Positions 1-9,531 of a DNA stretch of 64,000 nt are shown here, in pieces (positions within the stretch are counted from its first letter, which is position 1; the number at the start of each line of letters is the position of its first letter). The DNA is from an uncultured Acidimicrobiales bacterium (GTDB lineage: Bacteria > Actinomycetota > Acidimicrobiia > Acidimicrobiales > SZUA-35): contig CALHCB010000062.1 in assembly GCA_937930695.1 (NCBI GenBank), positions 1 to 64,000 of the forward strand. The letters run 5' to 3'. The notes beneath the pieces were generated by a model. It was not told the origin of the DNA. It searched no databases and was given only the letters and a program-made list of their open reading frames with translations. The translations under genes and the position numbers were made by a program.

Positions 1-1
1 G

Positions 2-709
2 AACGTGTTGCCAGAGCTGGCCGCCGATACAGATGTCCGAGCGGTACTGATCACGGGTGAGGGCGGTGCCTTCTGTGCCGGTGGCGATGTCAAAGCGATG
101 AACGCTTCGCACACCTCGGGTGAAGCTCGTAGCGGACATGCGCCTGACCCCGAGGGGAGAATCGCACAGCTCCGGTCGAACCAACGGGCGGTGTCCCTCG
201 CCATTCATGAGTTTCGCAAGCCTGTGGTTGCCGCGCTGCCTGGGGCGGCCGCGGGTGCCGGCTTCTCGATTGCGTTGGCGGCCGACATCCGTCTCGCGGC
301 GGAGAAGGCATTGCTCGTGACCGCTTTCGCCAACGTCGGAGCGTCCGGGGACTTCGGTGGCAGCTGGTTCCTCACGCAACTCGTCGGACCGGCCAAGGCC
401 AAGGAGTTGTACTTCACCTCGCCGCGTTTGACGGCAACCGAAGCGCAGAGCCTCGGACTCGTCAATCAGGTTCTTCCGGATGAGGGGTTCGCTCAGGCTG
501 CGCTCGACTGGTGCCACGATCTTGCAGGGCGGGCCCCGATCGCGATGGGCTTCATGAAGGAGAATCTCAACCGGGCGATCACCTCTGACCTGGCGCCGGC
601 GCTCGATGCCGAGGCCGCGGCCATGGTTCGGGCCATGTCGACGGCTGATCATCGCGAAGCTGCTGCTGCGTTTGTCGAGAAGCGAAGTCCCGTCTTCACC
701 GGCGAGTAG
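2..709 (+). CDS. Enoyl-CoA hydratase/isomerase family protein (5' truncated by window edge)
   Basis: Crotonase motifs AVLITGEGGAFCAGGDVKAM and PVVAALPGAAAGAGFSIALAADIRLA; N-terminus appears to lie before the window. Confidence 0.9.
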   Translation, partial: NVLPELAADTDVRAVLITGEGGAFCAGGDVKAMNASHTSGEARSGHAPDPEGRIAQLRSNQRAVSLAIHEFRKPVVAALPGAAAGAGFSIALAADIRLAAEKALLVTAFANVGASGDFGGSWFLTQLVGPAKAKELYFTSPRLTATEAQSLGLVNQVLPDEGFAQAALDWCHDLAGRAPIAMGFMKENLNRAITSDLAPALDAEAAAMVRAMSTADHREAAAAFVEKRSPVFTGE

Positions 710-784
710 ACACCACACCATCTCTGCGGAATGGTCGGGGGCGGCGGCAGGTTCATGAGATGCTGACCAACGCCGAGGTGTCTC

Positions 785-2194
785 GTGAGTGATCAACCGA
801 ATCAAGTGGATGCCATCGTGATCGGTGCTGGCTCTGGCGGTTTGACAGTTGCGGTTGGATTGAGCCAATTCGGAAAATCGGTCGTCATGATCGAGAAGGC
901 CGACGTTGGAGGCGATTGCACCAATGTTGGCTGCATCCCATCGAAGTCGCTGCTGCATCACTCGGCCCATCAGGAGGGCCGACCGGGCGCGGAAATTCTG
1001 GCCAAGGTGCGGGAACGCCGCGACTACCTGCGAGATCACGAAACCGAAGAGTTCGGAGCGAAGGAAGGAATCGACCTTCAATTCGGGACCGCTCGATTGG
1101 TGTCGCCTCAGCGAGTCTCCGTGACTCGACCTGATGGGGTTGTCGATGTCTACGAAGCCAAGAATGTCATTGTGGCCACCGGCTCACATGCTCGTCGGCT
1201 TCCCATCGAAGGTCTTCCCGCTGACCGCTACCTGACCAATGAGGAGTTGTTCGAGCAGAAGACGGTGCCGCAAAAGCTGGTGATCGTCGGGGCCGGCCCG
1301 ATCGGGATCGAGATGGCAACGGCGTTTCGGCGTTTGGGCACGAACGTTGTCGTGCTTGACGCGGCCCCAAGAATTCTCCCGCTCTATCTTCCGGAGGCCA
1401 GCGCGGTGGTGCAACGTTCTCTCGAGGCAGCCGGTGTCGATGTTCGCGCCGGTGTTGTGGCGAAGAGCTTTGATGGATCGACGAACACCCTCCACGTCGG
1501 GCCGCTCGACGGTCTGGCCGCCGACAAGATTGACGATGTCGACCGAGTACTCATGGCGGTCGGCCGGGTGCCGAATTCGGCGGACATCGGACTCGAGGAA
1601 ATCGGCATCGAGATGGATCGAGGACGAATCGTCATTGATGCCAAGGGGAAGACCTCGGTCGACGGTGTCTGGGCTTGCGGTGACGTCACGACCGAAGGGG
1701 CAACCACCCATGCGGCAAACGCCTGGGGTCGGCGAATCATCAAACACATCCTCGCTCCGGTTGCGCCCGCCGGTGAACGGCCCCTCCATCCGGCAGTAAC
1801 GTTCTCCGATCCTGAGGCGGCCACGATCGGTGACCAGCCCGAGGTCGTCCCGACCGACGTTCGCCGAATCGTGGTGGACTATTCGTCGGCCGACCGGTCG
1901 TTCACTGACGAGGTGATCGATGGTGTCATCATCGTGGATGTTCGCCGATTCCGAGGGACCGTTCTTGGGGCCACGATCGTGGGGCCGCGATCCGGGGAAC
2001 TCATATCGGTCTTCAGCCTGGCGATGAAGAACGACATCCGATTCAACAAGTGGTACGGGACCGTGTGGCCGTACCCCAGCTATGCGGACGCGCTCGGCAA
2101 GGCGGTCGATGTCTACATGGGCGAGGCCCTGCCGAATATCCACAAAGAGTTTGCAGCCTGGGCTGGTGGAAAGATCAAACGGCTGATCAAGTAG
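785..2194 (+). CDS. FAD-dependent pyridine nucleotide-disulfide oxidoreductase (mercuric reductase/dihydrolipoamide dehydrogenase-like)
   Basis: GxGxxG FAD motif, redox-active CTNVGCIPSK, second Rossmann VIVGAGPIGIEMA, GVWACGDVT. Confidence 0.9.
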   Translation: MSDQPNQVDAIVIGAGSGGLTVAVGLSQFGKSVVMIEKADVGGDCTNVGCIPSKSLLHHSAHQEGRPGAEILAKVRERRDYLRDHETEEFGAKEGIDLQFGTARLVSPQRVSVTRPDGVVDVYEAKNVIVATGSHARRLPIEGLPADRYLTNEELFEQKTVPQKLVIVGAGPIGIEMATAFRRLGTNVVVLDAAPRILPLYLPEASAVVQRSLEAAGVDVRAGVVAKSFDGSTNTLHVGPLDGLAADKIDDVDRVLMAVGRVPNSADIGLEEIGIEMDRGRIVIDAKGKTSVDGVWACGDVTTEGATTHAANAWGRRIIKHILAPVAPAGERPLHPAVTFSDPEAATIGDQPEVVPTDVRRIVVDYSSADRSFTDEVIDGVIIVDVRRFRGTVLGATIVGPRSGELISVFSLAMKNDIRFNKWYGTVWPYPSYADALGKAVDVYMGEALPNIHKEFAAWAGGKIKRLIK

Positions 2195-2198
2195 GGGC

Positions 2199-3455
2199 GT
2201 GACTGTTCTCATTGCCGGTGGTGGCATCGCTGGTCTCTCGATGGCGCTGACATGCCATGAAATCGGGATTCCTTGTCAGGTCTTCGAGCGTGTGCGTGAA
2301 ATGCGACCTCTCGGGGTCGGCATCAACCTCCAGCCGAACGCCGTGCGGGAACTGCAACAGTTGGGCCTCGGTCCCCAGCTCGACGAGATCGGGATTCAGG
2401 CACAAGAGTGGGCGCTCGTCTCGACGAATGGACGCGACGTCTGGTCCGAACCCCGCGGCCGGAAGGCCGGTTACCGCTGGCCGCAGTACTCCGTGCACCG
2501 GGGGCAACTCCAGATGATGCTGTATGACGCGGTTGTTGACCGATTGGGCGCCGAGGCAGTGCTCACGGGGCACCAGGTGACGGGTTACTCCAATACCGCT
2601 GACGGCGTCGCCGCTCGCGTAGAGAATCGGGCCACCGGCGAGGTCAACGATGTCGAGGGATCGGTCCTGCTGGCGGCCGATGGTTTGCATTCGGCTCTTC
2701 GAGCCCAGCTGTATCCAGAGGAAGGTGAACCGGTCTGGGGTGGCGCCGTGCTGTGGCGGGGAACCGCGCTCGGCCCGCCCGTGCGCACGGGCGCGTCGTT
2801 CGTGTTGCTCGGCACACTCGAACAACGCTTTGTGACCTATCCGATTTCGAAGGTCGATCCCGAGACTGGCCTCCAAGTGCAGAACTGGATAGCGGAGCTG
2901 ACCTTTGACCCTGCGCAGGGGTGGGGGCGGAGTGACTGGAACACCCAGGTGGATGCGAGCGAATTCCTCCCCAGATTCGAAGGTTGGGTCCACGATTGGA
3001 TCGATGTTCCCGAGCTCATCCGAGGCGCAGACGCCGTGTTCGAATATCCGATGGTCGACCGGGATCCCGTCCCCAACTGGGTCGATGGATCGATGGCGTT
3101 GATGGGAGATGCAGCCCACGTGATGTATCCAGTGGGCTCGAACGGAGCGAGCCAGGCCATCGTCGATGCCCGAGTTCTTGGTGCGTGCTTTCTCGAACAC
3201 GGGGTCATTCCTGGCGCCCTCGCCGCCTACCAGGACCAGCTTCTCGACGACATGTCGGCGCTCGTCCTCCGGAATCGGGGGAGTGGCCCGGTCGGGATTC
3301 TTGGCGTCGTGCAGGACCGTTGTGGTGGTGAGTTCGACGACATCGAAGACGTCATCGATCGGACGGAGATCGAAGAGTTCATGGCCCGCTACAAGGCGGC
3401 CGCCGGGTTCGCTATCGAGACGCTCAACGGCGCTCCCGACATCATCCAGCTGTAG
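2199..3455 (+). CDS. FAD-dependent monooxygenase (PhzS/salicylate hydroxylase-like)
   Basis: VLIAGGGIAGLSMALTCHEIG N-terminus and GDAAHVMYPVGSNGASQAIVDA motif; GTG start. Confidence 0.85.
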   Translation: MTVLIAGGGIAGLSMALTCHEIGIPCQVFERVREMRPLGVGINLQPNAVRELQQLGLGPQLDEIGIQAQEWALVSTNGRDVWSEPRGRKAGYRWPQYSVHRGQLQMMLYDAVVDRLGAEAVLTGHQVTGYSNTADGVAARVENRATGEVNDVEGSVLLAADGLHSALRAQLYPEEGEPVWGGAVLWRGTALGPPVRTGASFVLLGTLEQRFVTYPISKVDPETGLQVQNWIAELTFDPAQGWGRSDWNTQVDASEFLPRFEGWVHDWIDVPELIRGADAVFEYPMVDRDPVPNWVDGSMALMGDAAHVMYPVGSNGASQAIVDARVLGACFLEHGVIPGALAAYQDQLLDDMSALVLRNRGSGPVGILGVVQDRCGGEFDDIEDVIDRTEIEEFMARYKAAAGFAIETLNGAPDIIQL

Positions 3456-3492
3456 TTCTCGATTGGAAGGAGTCGACGGTACGGTCGCGTTG

Positions 3493-4323
3493 ATGAACGG
3501 AACGACCGTGGTCACCGATCCCGAGGATTCTCGGCTGGCCGACTTTCGACGTATGAACGACCAGGCTGCTCGTCGAGAGATGGAGGGTGATGTCTTCTTT
3601 CTCTCCGAGGGCTGGGTCTCGATCGACCACCTGATCGACACTGGACACGGATTCCGGTCGGTGTTGCTCTCTCCGTCGCGTGTGAAGCGGTTCCTTCCGT
3701 ATATGGAGCGTCCCGAGCTCGAGGGAGTGCCCGTGTTCGTTGCCGAAGGCGATGTGATGAACCAGATCGTCGGCTTTGATCTTCCCCGCGGCGTGGTGAT
3801 GTCGGCGTTTCGCCAACCCCTGGTTTCGCTCGCTGAGCTTGCCCGAACATCGAAACGGCTGATCGTGTTGGAGGCGCTGAACGACAACGAGAACGTTGGG
3901 GCGATCGCTCGTGCGGCTCGAGCCTTCGGGATCGACGGATTGGTGTTGAGCCCCACCTGCACCGACCCGTACTACCGACGAACCGTCCGCGTGAGCATGG
4001 GCGAGATCCTCCACCTGCGAGTCGCGAGGGTCGCGGCGTCAGAATGGCCTGATGCGATTGGGCGACTCCACGATGCCGGATTCGAAACCTGGGCGATGAC
4101 GCCAGCATCCGATGCTGTTGATCTTTGGTCAATGGACCCACCGGAGCACTTGGCGATCGTGCTCGGAGCAGAAGGCCCGGGATTGACCCCAGGTGTGCTT
4201 GATCGGGCAACAACATGTGTGAGGATCCCGATAAGTGATGCGGTGGACTCGCTCAATGTTGGCCATGCGGCAGCCATCGTCCTCGGCGCGATCTCCCGAA
4301 CCGGCCCTGCGGGGAGTGCGTGA
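3493..4323 (+). CDS. RNA 2'-O-methyltransferase, SpoU/TrmH family
   Basis: LIVLEALNDNENVGAIARAARAFG ... LAIVLGAEGPGL ... IPISDAVDSLNVGHAAAIVL; start inferred inside ORF 3166..4323. Confidence 0.88.
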   Translation: MNGTTVVTDPEDSRLADFRRMNDQAARREMEGDVFFLSEGWVSIDHLIDTGHGFRSVLLSPSRVKRFLPYMERPELEGVPVFVAEGDVMNQIVGFDLPRGVVMSAFRQPLVSLAELARTSKRLIVLEALNDNENVGAIARAARAFGIDGLVLSPTCTDPYYRRTVRVSMGEILHLRVARVAASEWPDAIGRLHDAGFETWAMTPASDAVDLWSMDPPEHLAIVLGAEGPGLTPGVLDRATTCVRIPISDAVDSLNVGHAAAIVLGAISRTGPAGSA

Positions 4324-4444
4324 CGGGTTTGTGACGGAGATGTGTCGTTGGGCACTCGTGGCGGAACTGGGAACTCTTTCGGGCCGTCAGAGGTTGTACT
4401 GATCACGAAGCCAACGATCGCCAGATCGCTGAAGGAGGCCTCCC

Positions 4445-4762
4445 ATGACCATCACCAAGCCCATCCCCACCACGCCGCACCCCACTGTCGCTGGCACCAT
4501 TGCGACTGCCCGGGCCCGCCTCGATGGTGAGGCGTTCGTTCCCGTCGCCGAGTGCGTCGACACTCTCCTGGATTGCTTCAACGCCGCCGTTCGGCCAGAC
4601 GTGAAACTCGTTGTCGAAAAGATCCTTCCGGACTTCTCGATTGGCAACACTCGCAAAGCCTCCGACTTCGCTGCCGCCCTGGATGAGATCCAGGTGGCGT
4701 TGCAGGTTGATGCTGCGTTTGACGAAGTGGCGGTTACGGACGAGGGCGACACCAACCGCTAG
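4445..4762 (+). CDS. Small protein of unknown function (paralog A of 42042..42347)
   Basis: 105 aa ORF with AGGAGG-like SD; 63-residue ungapped match to the ORF at 42042..42347. Confidence 0.7.
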   Translation: MTITKPIPTTPHPTVAGTIATARARLDGEAFVPVAECVDTLLDCFNAAVRPDVKLVVEKILPDFSIGNTRKASDFAAALDEIQVALQVDAAFDEVAVTDEGDTNR

Positions 4763-4797
4763 ACCGTCAGGACAGCGCTCGGACTGGTTGTCGTGGA

Positions 4798-5184
4798 CTA
4801 GGCCCAGTCGGCGCCGCGCCCGAGAAAGAGTGTTGTCTCGTCGACGACGCACAACGGATTGCCGTCCGGATCGTCGAGGTAGAACGAACGCTCGCCCCAG
4901 GGCTGTGTCGCGATCCCAGATCGAATGGTTGTTCCAGACTTGGTGGCGCGCCGAAGTGCCCCGTCGAGATCGTCCGTCGCGAAATAGACATCGTCGGGGT
5001 TTGTCCGGAACTCGGCTCCAGGATCTTCAACCGCAACATCGACCAACACGACAATTGCCTCGCCGCAGTGGAGATACACGCGACTCGGCACGGTCGTGTC
5101 CGGTTCGAGTTGAAGCAACTCACCGTAGAAGGACATCGATGCGTCCATGTTGGTGACCGGGATTGTTATTCGGAACAGCCGCAT
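4798..5184 (-). CDS. VOC (glyoxalase/bleomycin resistance) family protein
   Basis: MRLFRITIPVTNMDASMSFYGELLQLEPD ... FYLDDPDGNPLCVVDE. Confidence 0.85.
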   Translation of the reverse strand: MRLFRITIPVTNMDASMSFYGELLQLEPDTTVPSRVYLHCGEAIVVLVDVAVEDPGAEFRTNPDDVYFATDDLDGALRRATKSGTTIRSGIATQPWGERSFYLDDPDGNPLCVVDETTLFLGRGADWA

Positions 5185-5211
5185 GCCGCGAGAGTACTGC
5201 GGCCGTCTGAT

Positions 5212-5436
5212 TCAGACTGGAGCGATGGCTCGAATCTGATCTCGCTCGAGATGCCGGACCATGCCGTCAACGGCGAGGTCCAGCCCCTCGGGAGCGAGTG
5301 CGATGACGATTCCTCGCAGCATGCCACTCTTGGTATGCACGAGGGCCCGCCGGCCTTCAAGGTTTGGTCCATCAAATGGAATCCGCAACATTGTGATCTC
5401 CGCCTTCTGCTGCCCGACGCCATTGTTGGTCAGCAA
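5212..5436 (-). CDS. Hypothetical protein, 74 aa
   Basis: Compact ORF in line with neighbouring minus-strand genes; no recognised motif. Confidence 0.4.
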   Translation of the reverse strand: MLTNNGVGQQKAEITMLRIPFDGPNLEGRRALVHTKSGMLRGIVIALAPEGLDLAVDGMVRHLERDQIRAIAPV

Positions 5437-5520
5437 AACCGACTCTAGGTCAGCGTGTGTCGTCGGTCACTGGGCAGAAATCGAGAACATAGGCCGATCG
5501 CCCCAGATCGGACACGCTGC

Positions 5521-6444
5521 CTAGACGGTCGATTGAAACTTCTGCATGAGCCACGGCCCAGCCAGAACCGGCTCGTGACGGGGTGACTCACCGGGAGCGA
5601 GGCACGTTGGGAGGCAGGAGATTTCCGCATCCCAATTCGCCATGTGAAAGAAGGCAAAGGACTGTCGTGCCCGAGAATCCTGCGCCGTCACTCGGTGAAG
5701 GGTGGAGCGCCATCGATCGTTGGTCCATTGTGCGATGGAATCTCCAAGATTGACCACGAACATGTCGGGGTTGGGTTCGATGTCGACCCACGTGCCGTCG
5801 GCGTCCTCGATCTGGAGCCCAGGAACGAGATCGGTGCGCAGAATGGTGAACGTTCCGTAGTCAGAGTGTGCCCCGGCTCGAAGAGATGCCCCAGGGTCGC
5901 CGCGCACTTCGGGATAGTGGATGGCGCGCATGGAACTGATGGCTCGGTCGATGAGCGGTGCGAAGAACCCGATGGGAAGTTCGAGGGCCGCCGCCATGAC
6001 CGTCATCAGATGATCGGCCAGATCCGCCATGGCTCGGTAGTACGCCGTCCACACTTCTTGCAGGTCGGTTGGGTGCTCGGGCCACAGACTCGGCGAGTTC
6101 ACCCACAGATCGGGATCGATCCTCGCCGTGCCGCAATCTGGTCCGACCGAAAGCGACTCCTTCAGATCAGGAGGCGCAGCGCCATCGCCGAGCGATGCAG
6201 CAAGTGACTCGTGTTTGAAGGGCGAATAACCGTACGGATAGCCGGGCTCGGGAAAGGCGATGGTTCGTTTCGCCGGTTCAGGCAATGCGAAAAACTCTTC
6301 AGCGCTCCGCCAGGCAGCATCGGCGAGAGATCGATCGATGGCTGTGACCGGAACGAGAAAGAAACCGGTCGACTCACACGCCTGAGAAAGCGCGTCGGCC
6401 TGGTCGACGAGAGACGCCCTTGGTTCAACGACCCGCAGGGTCAA
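5521..6444 (-). CDS. Isopenicillin N synthase-like 2-oxoglutarate/Fe(II) dioxygenase
   Basis: GAHSDYGTFTILRTDLVPGLQIEDADGTWVDIEP...NLGDSIAQWTNDRWRSTLHRV; possible TTG start overlapping the upstream stop codon. Confidence 0.85.
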   Translation of the reverse strand: MTLRVVEPRASLVDQADALSQACESTGFFLVPVTAIDRSLADAAWRSAEEFFALPEPAKRTIAFPEPGYPYGYSPFKHESLAASLGDGAAPPDLKESLSVGPDCGTARIDPDLWVNSPSLWPEHPTDLQEVWTAYYRAMADLADHLMTVMAAALELPIGFFAPLIDRAISSMRAIHYPEVRGDPGASLRAGAHSDYGTFTILRTDLVPGLQIEDADGTWVDIEPNPDMFVVNLGDSIAQWTNDRWRSTLHRVTAQDSRARQSFAFFHMANWDAEISCLPTCLAPGESPRHEPVLAGPWLMQKFQSTV

Positions 6445-7970
6445 GAGCCGTGACTTTCCCGCAACTCTCGCTTCAGAACCTTGCCGGTTGCGTTGTGCGG
6501 GATCTCGTCGATGAACACGACGGACTGGGGAACCTTGAATCGAGCGAGGTTCTCTCGGCAATGATTGATGACGGTTGTCTCATCGAGATCGGCACCTTCC
6601 TTGCGCACAACGATGGCTCGACCGACCTCCACCCACTTCTCGTCCGGCACGCCGATGATGGCAACTTCGCCAACGGCTTCGAGTTGAAAGATGACAGACT
6701 CGACCTCGGCGGGGTACACGTTCTCGCCACCCGAGATGTACATGTCCTTCCACCGATCGACGATGTAGTAGAAACCGTCATCGTCGAACCGACAGGCATC
6801 GCCCGTCTTGAGGAATCCATCGGAGAACGATGCTTCGGTCGCTTCCGGATTGTTCCAGTACCCGGGGGTGATGTTCGGTCCTCGAACCCACAACTCACCG
6901 ATTTCGCCTGCGCCAACGTCGTTCTCGTCTTCGTCGACGACTCTGACCTCGGTGTGCAGAGCGGGTAGCCCAGCTGATCCGATCTTCACCGAGCAGTCCT
7001 CGGCCTTCAGCGCGAGCACCAACGGGCTCGTCTCGGTCATACCGAATGCTTGCTGGAGTGGAAGGCCCTTCGCTTCCCAGGCCTTGATCAATGGAACGGG
7101 AGTCGGTGACCCCCCGACGCTTGCGGCTTCAATCGTGGGGAACGATGCATCAGCAAACGCAGGCACCTGGCTCATGAAGAGGTAGTTGGCGGGCACACCG
7201 ATGAAGTGGGTGACACCTACTTCCGGGCTCGAGAGGAGGTGCAAGCATTCGGCAGGGTCAAACGCCCGCATGATGATGTTGGTGCCGCCGAAGTGAAAGG
7301 CCGGATTGGCGAAGACGTTGAGTCCGCCCGTGTGAAACAGCGGAAGGAACGCCAGGTTCGTCATGTTCGAATGCAGGGAGTAGAACTCGACGCAGTTGAT
7401 GGCGTTCCACAGCGTCATTCCGTGAGTGATCATGGCGCCTTTGGGGCGACCTGTCGTGCCGGAGGTGTACATGATCGTCAACACGGTGTCGTGCGTGCAT
7501 GGGTGGTTCGTTATTTCGGGTTTCGCCGCCGCGAGGGCTTCCTCGTAGTCAGCAATGTCGCCGGAGCCGCCATCCCAATTGATGAGGTGAGAGATGCCGC
7601 ACGAGGCTGCGACGGTTTCCGCGGTTTCGACGAAGTCGTTGTCGAAGACGATCGCCTTCGGCGAACAGTCGCCGATGATGTACTCCAACTCGGGAACTGC
7701 AAGTCGCCAGTTCAACGGAATGAAGATGGCCCCGAGTTTCCAACACGCGAACTGAACTTCGAAGAAGTTGCTGTTGTTGTTGGCGAGTACGGCAACGCCG
7801 TCCCCTGGTCCGATCCCGAACTCATTGGTCAGAGCGTTGGCGAGCCGCATTGTGCGGTCGTTCATCTCTTTCCATGTGAAGGTCCGGTCGGTACCGAGAT
7901 CGATCATGGCGATCTGATCACCGCGAATCGATGCGTGGTGCTGGATCCAGTCGAATGAAGTAGTGCTCAC
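6441..7970 (-). CDS. Acyl-CoA synthetase (AMP-forming)
   Basis: LTIMYTSGTTGRPKGAM, GGENVYPAEVE, ...NATGKVLKRELRE. Confidence 0.93.
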   Translation of the reverse strand: MSTTSFDWIQHHASIRGDQIAMIDLGTDRTFTWKEMNDRTMRLANALTNEFGIGPGDGVAVLANNNSNFFEVQFACWKLGAIFIPLNWRLAVPELEYIIGDCSPKAIVFDNDFVETAETVAASCGISHLINWDGGSGDIADYEEALAAAKPEITNHPCTHDTVLTIMYTSGTTGRPKGAMITHGMTLWNAINCVEFYSLHSNMTNLAFLPLFHTGGLNVFANPAFHFGGTNIIMRAFDPAECLHLLSSPEVGVTHFIGVPANYLFMSQVPAFADASFPTIEAASVGGSPTPVPLIKAWEAKGLPLQQAFGMTETSPLVLALKAEDCSVKIGSAGLPALHTEVRVVDEDENDVGAGEIGELWVRGPNITPGYWNNPEATEASFSDGFLKTGDACRFDDDGFYYIVDRWKDMYISGGENVYPAEVESVIFQLEAVGEVAIIGVPDEKWVEVGRAIVVRKEGADLDETTVINHCRENLARFKVPQSVVFIDEIPHNATGKVLKRELRESHGS

Positions 7971-8079
7971 CAGAACTCCCTAGGTGTCGGCATGGGGCGC
8001 GCACGATGTTTCACCTATTTGGACGTCTCTGTCCAGCTGAGGAAGGAGGGTTTCGATCGACGTGATTCGCGACTGCGGT

Positions 8080-8621
8080 TCAGCGGCCAGAGCTGCGAGA
8101 TGTCACGTAGTTGGAGATCACGGCTCGGAACCGTTCCCGGCTCATGCTCGGATCGTGACCAGCGTGGACGACATTGACCGGGAGATCGGCCAACCGTGCC
8201 ATTGTGGCGAGGTAGTCGCCGGACTTTTCTTCCCACAGTCCAATGCTGCCGGGCGAGTGGCCCGGAAGATGAAGCACCTCGAACGCCCGGTCACCCAAAT
8301 CGATGACGTCTCCCTCTGTCAACGTCCTCGTGGGTGCCGAGCCGACCATGGTGCGTTCAGCGAGATCGAAACCGGCGTAGGGAACCGCAGTCAGGAGCCC
8401 GCTGGAGATGTTGTACCCCCTATCAGCGAACCACGACAGCGCGTCGCTGTCATAGGCACCGACGTCGAGCGCCATGTCTTCCTCGGACATGCCAAATGTT
8501 GCACCCGCAGGAGCGGATGGACCTCCGGCTCAGTGAGCAATGTGATCGCATCATCGATTCGCTTCCGTTCGAACCATTTGTCGGCGACCTTCAGCATTCC
8601 ATCGACTCCAACGTTTGACAT
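8080..8621 (-). pseudogene. Decayed metallo-beta-lactamase-fold hydrolase (frameshift plus internal deletions)
   Basis: N-terminal part (MSNVGVDGMLKVADKWFERKRIDDAITLLTEPEVHPLLR) and C-terminal part (EEDMALDVGAYDSD...HLPGHSPGS...VVHAGHD) are in different frames; no HxHxDH motif between them. Confidence 0.75.
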
Positions 8622-8625
8622 TGAT

Positions 8626-9531
8626 TCATCGTTCCTCCCCAAAGGTTTCTCGCCCAGCCACGAAGCGGCGATGGATGCGACGAATATGTGCAGGGCCGAC
8701 TTCACAACAACCCCCCACGATCGTGGCTCCCATGTCGATCCACGTGGCGACGAAGTCGGCGTAGCGGTCTGGTGTCAGATCGGTTCTGGCAGCAGGCAAA
8801 GGATTGTCGGAGTCGACGGTGAATCCTTTGGGAAGCGGAGCGAACCCATTCGCATAGGCACCGATTGGCTTGGTGGTCGAATCCGCAAGAGCCCGCAAAC
8901 CGATCGTGGTTCGGTTGGGGTCGGTGCAGTTGATGAGATAGGCATCGGCATCGGTGGCGTGGACGGCATCAACAATCGACTCGCCGGACGCGATGTTTGG
9001 CCCATCGGCACCCGTCATGGTCCATGACACCCACACGGGCTTGCGATGAGTTCGAGCGGCTTCGGTGGCTGCGTTGCCCTCGTCGATGGTCGACATGGTT
9101 TCTGCCAAGAAGAGGTCGACATGAGGAGCGAGGTAGCCAGCCTGTTCGAGGTATTCGGCCAGCAGGACCGTGCGACCAGCCACCGCATCTGGCCGATAGC
9201 TGCCTCGATAGGGCGGCAGGCTTCCGGCAACTCGGACCGGTATGCCTTGAGCTTCTGCCTCATCAGCGACCTCGCGAGCGAGCGATCCGGAGAGATCGTT
9301 CAGGTCTGCCATCTGACTGCCTTGGCCAAGGCGCTCGAGTCGGTGCCGGCCGAGCGCGTAGGAGTTCGTCGTGATCACCCGTGCCCCGGCGGTGATGTAG
9401 TCCCGATGCGCCGCAGTCACCATCCCTGGATCGTCGATCAAGGCGCGACCCGACCAGGCAAGACCATCGGGAAGACCCCGTGCCATCAATTCGTGGCCCA
9501 TGCCACCATCAAGCATCACGATCTCACTCAC
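8626..9531 (-). CDS. Homocysteine S-methyltransferase family protein
   Basis: MLDGGMGHELMARG N-terminus, zinc motif GGCCEVGPAHI near the C-terminus. Confidence 0.88.
   Translation of the reverse strand: MSEIVMLDGGMGHELMARGLPDGLAWSGRALIDDPGMVTAAHRDYITAGARVITTNSYALGRHRLERLGQGSQMADLNDLSGSLAREVADEAEAQGIPVRVAGSLPPYRGSYRPDAVAGRTVLLAEYLEQAGYLAPHVDLFLAETMSTIDEGNAATEAARTHRKPVWVSWTMTGADGPNIASGESIVDAVHATDADAYLINCTDPNRTTIGLRALADSTTKPIGAYANGFAPLPKGFTVDSDNPLPAARTDLTPDRYADFVATWIDMGATIVGGCCEVGPAHIRRIHRRFVAGRETFGEER

Noticed and set aside
1184-2227. 347-aa minus-strand ORF
   Set aside because: Antisense to the disulfide oxidoreductase gene; composition typical of a shadow ORF.
2187-3962. 591-aa minus-strand ORF
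   Set aside because: Antisense to clear FAD monooxygenase and SpoU genes; low-complexity GC-driven open frame with no recognisable motif.
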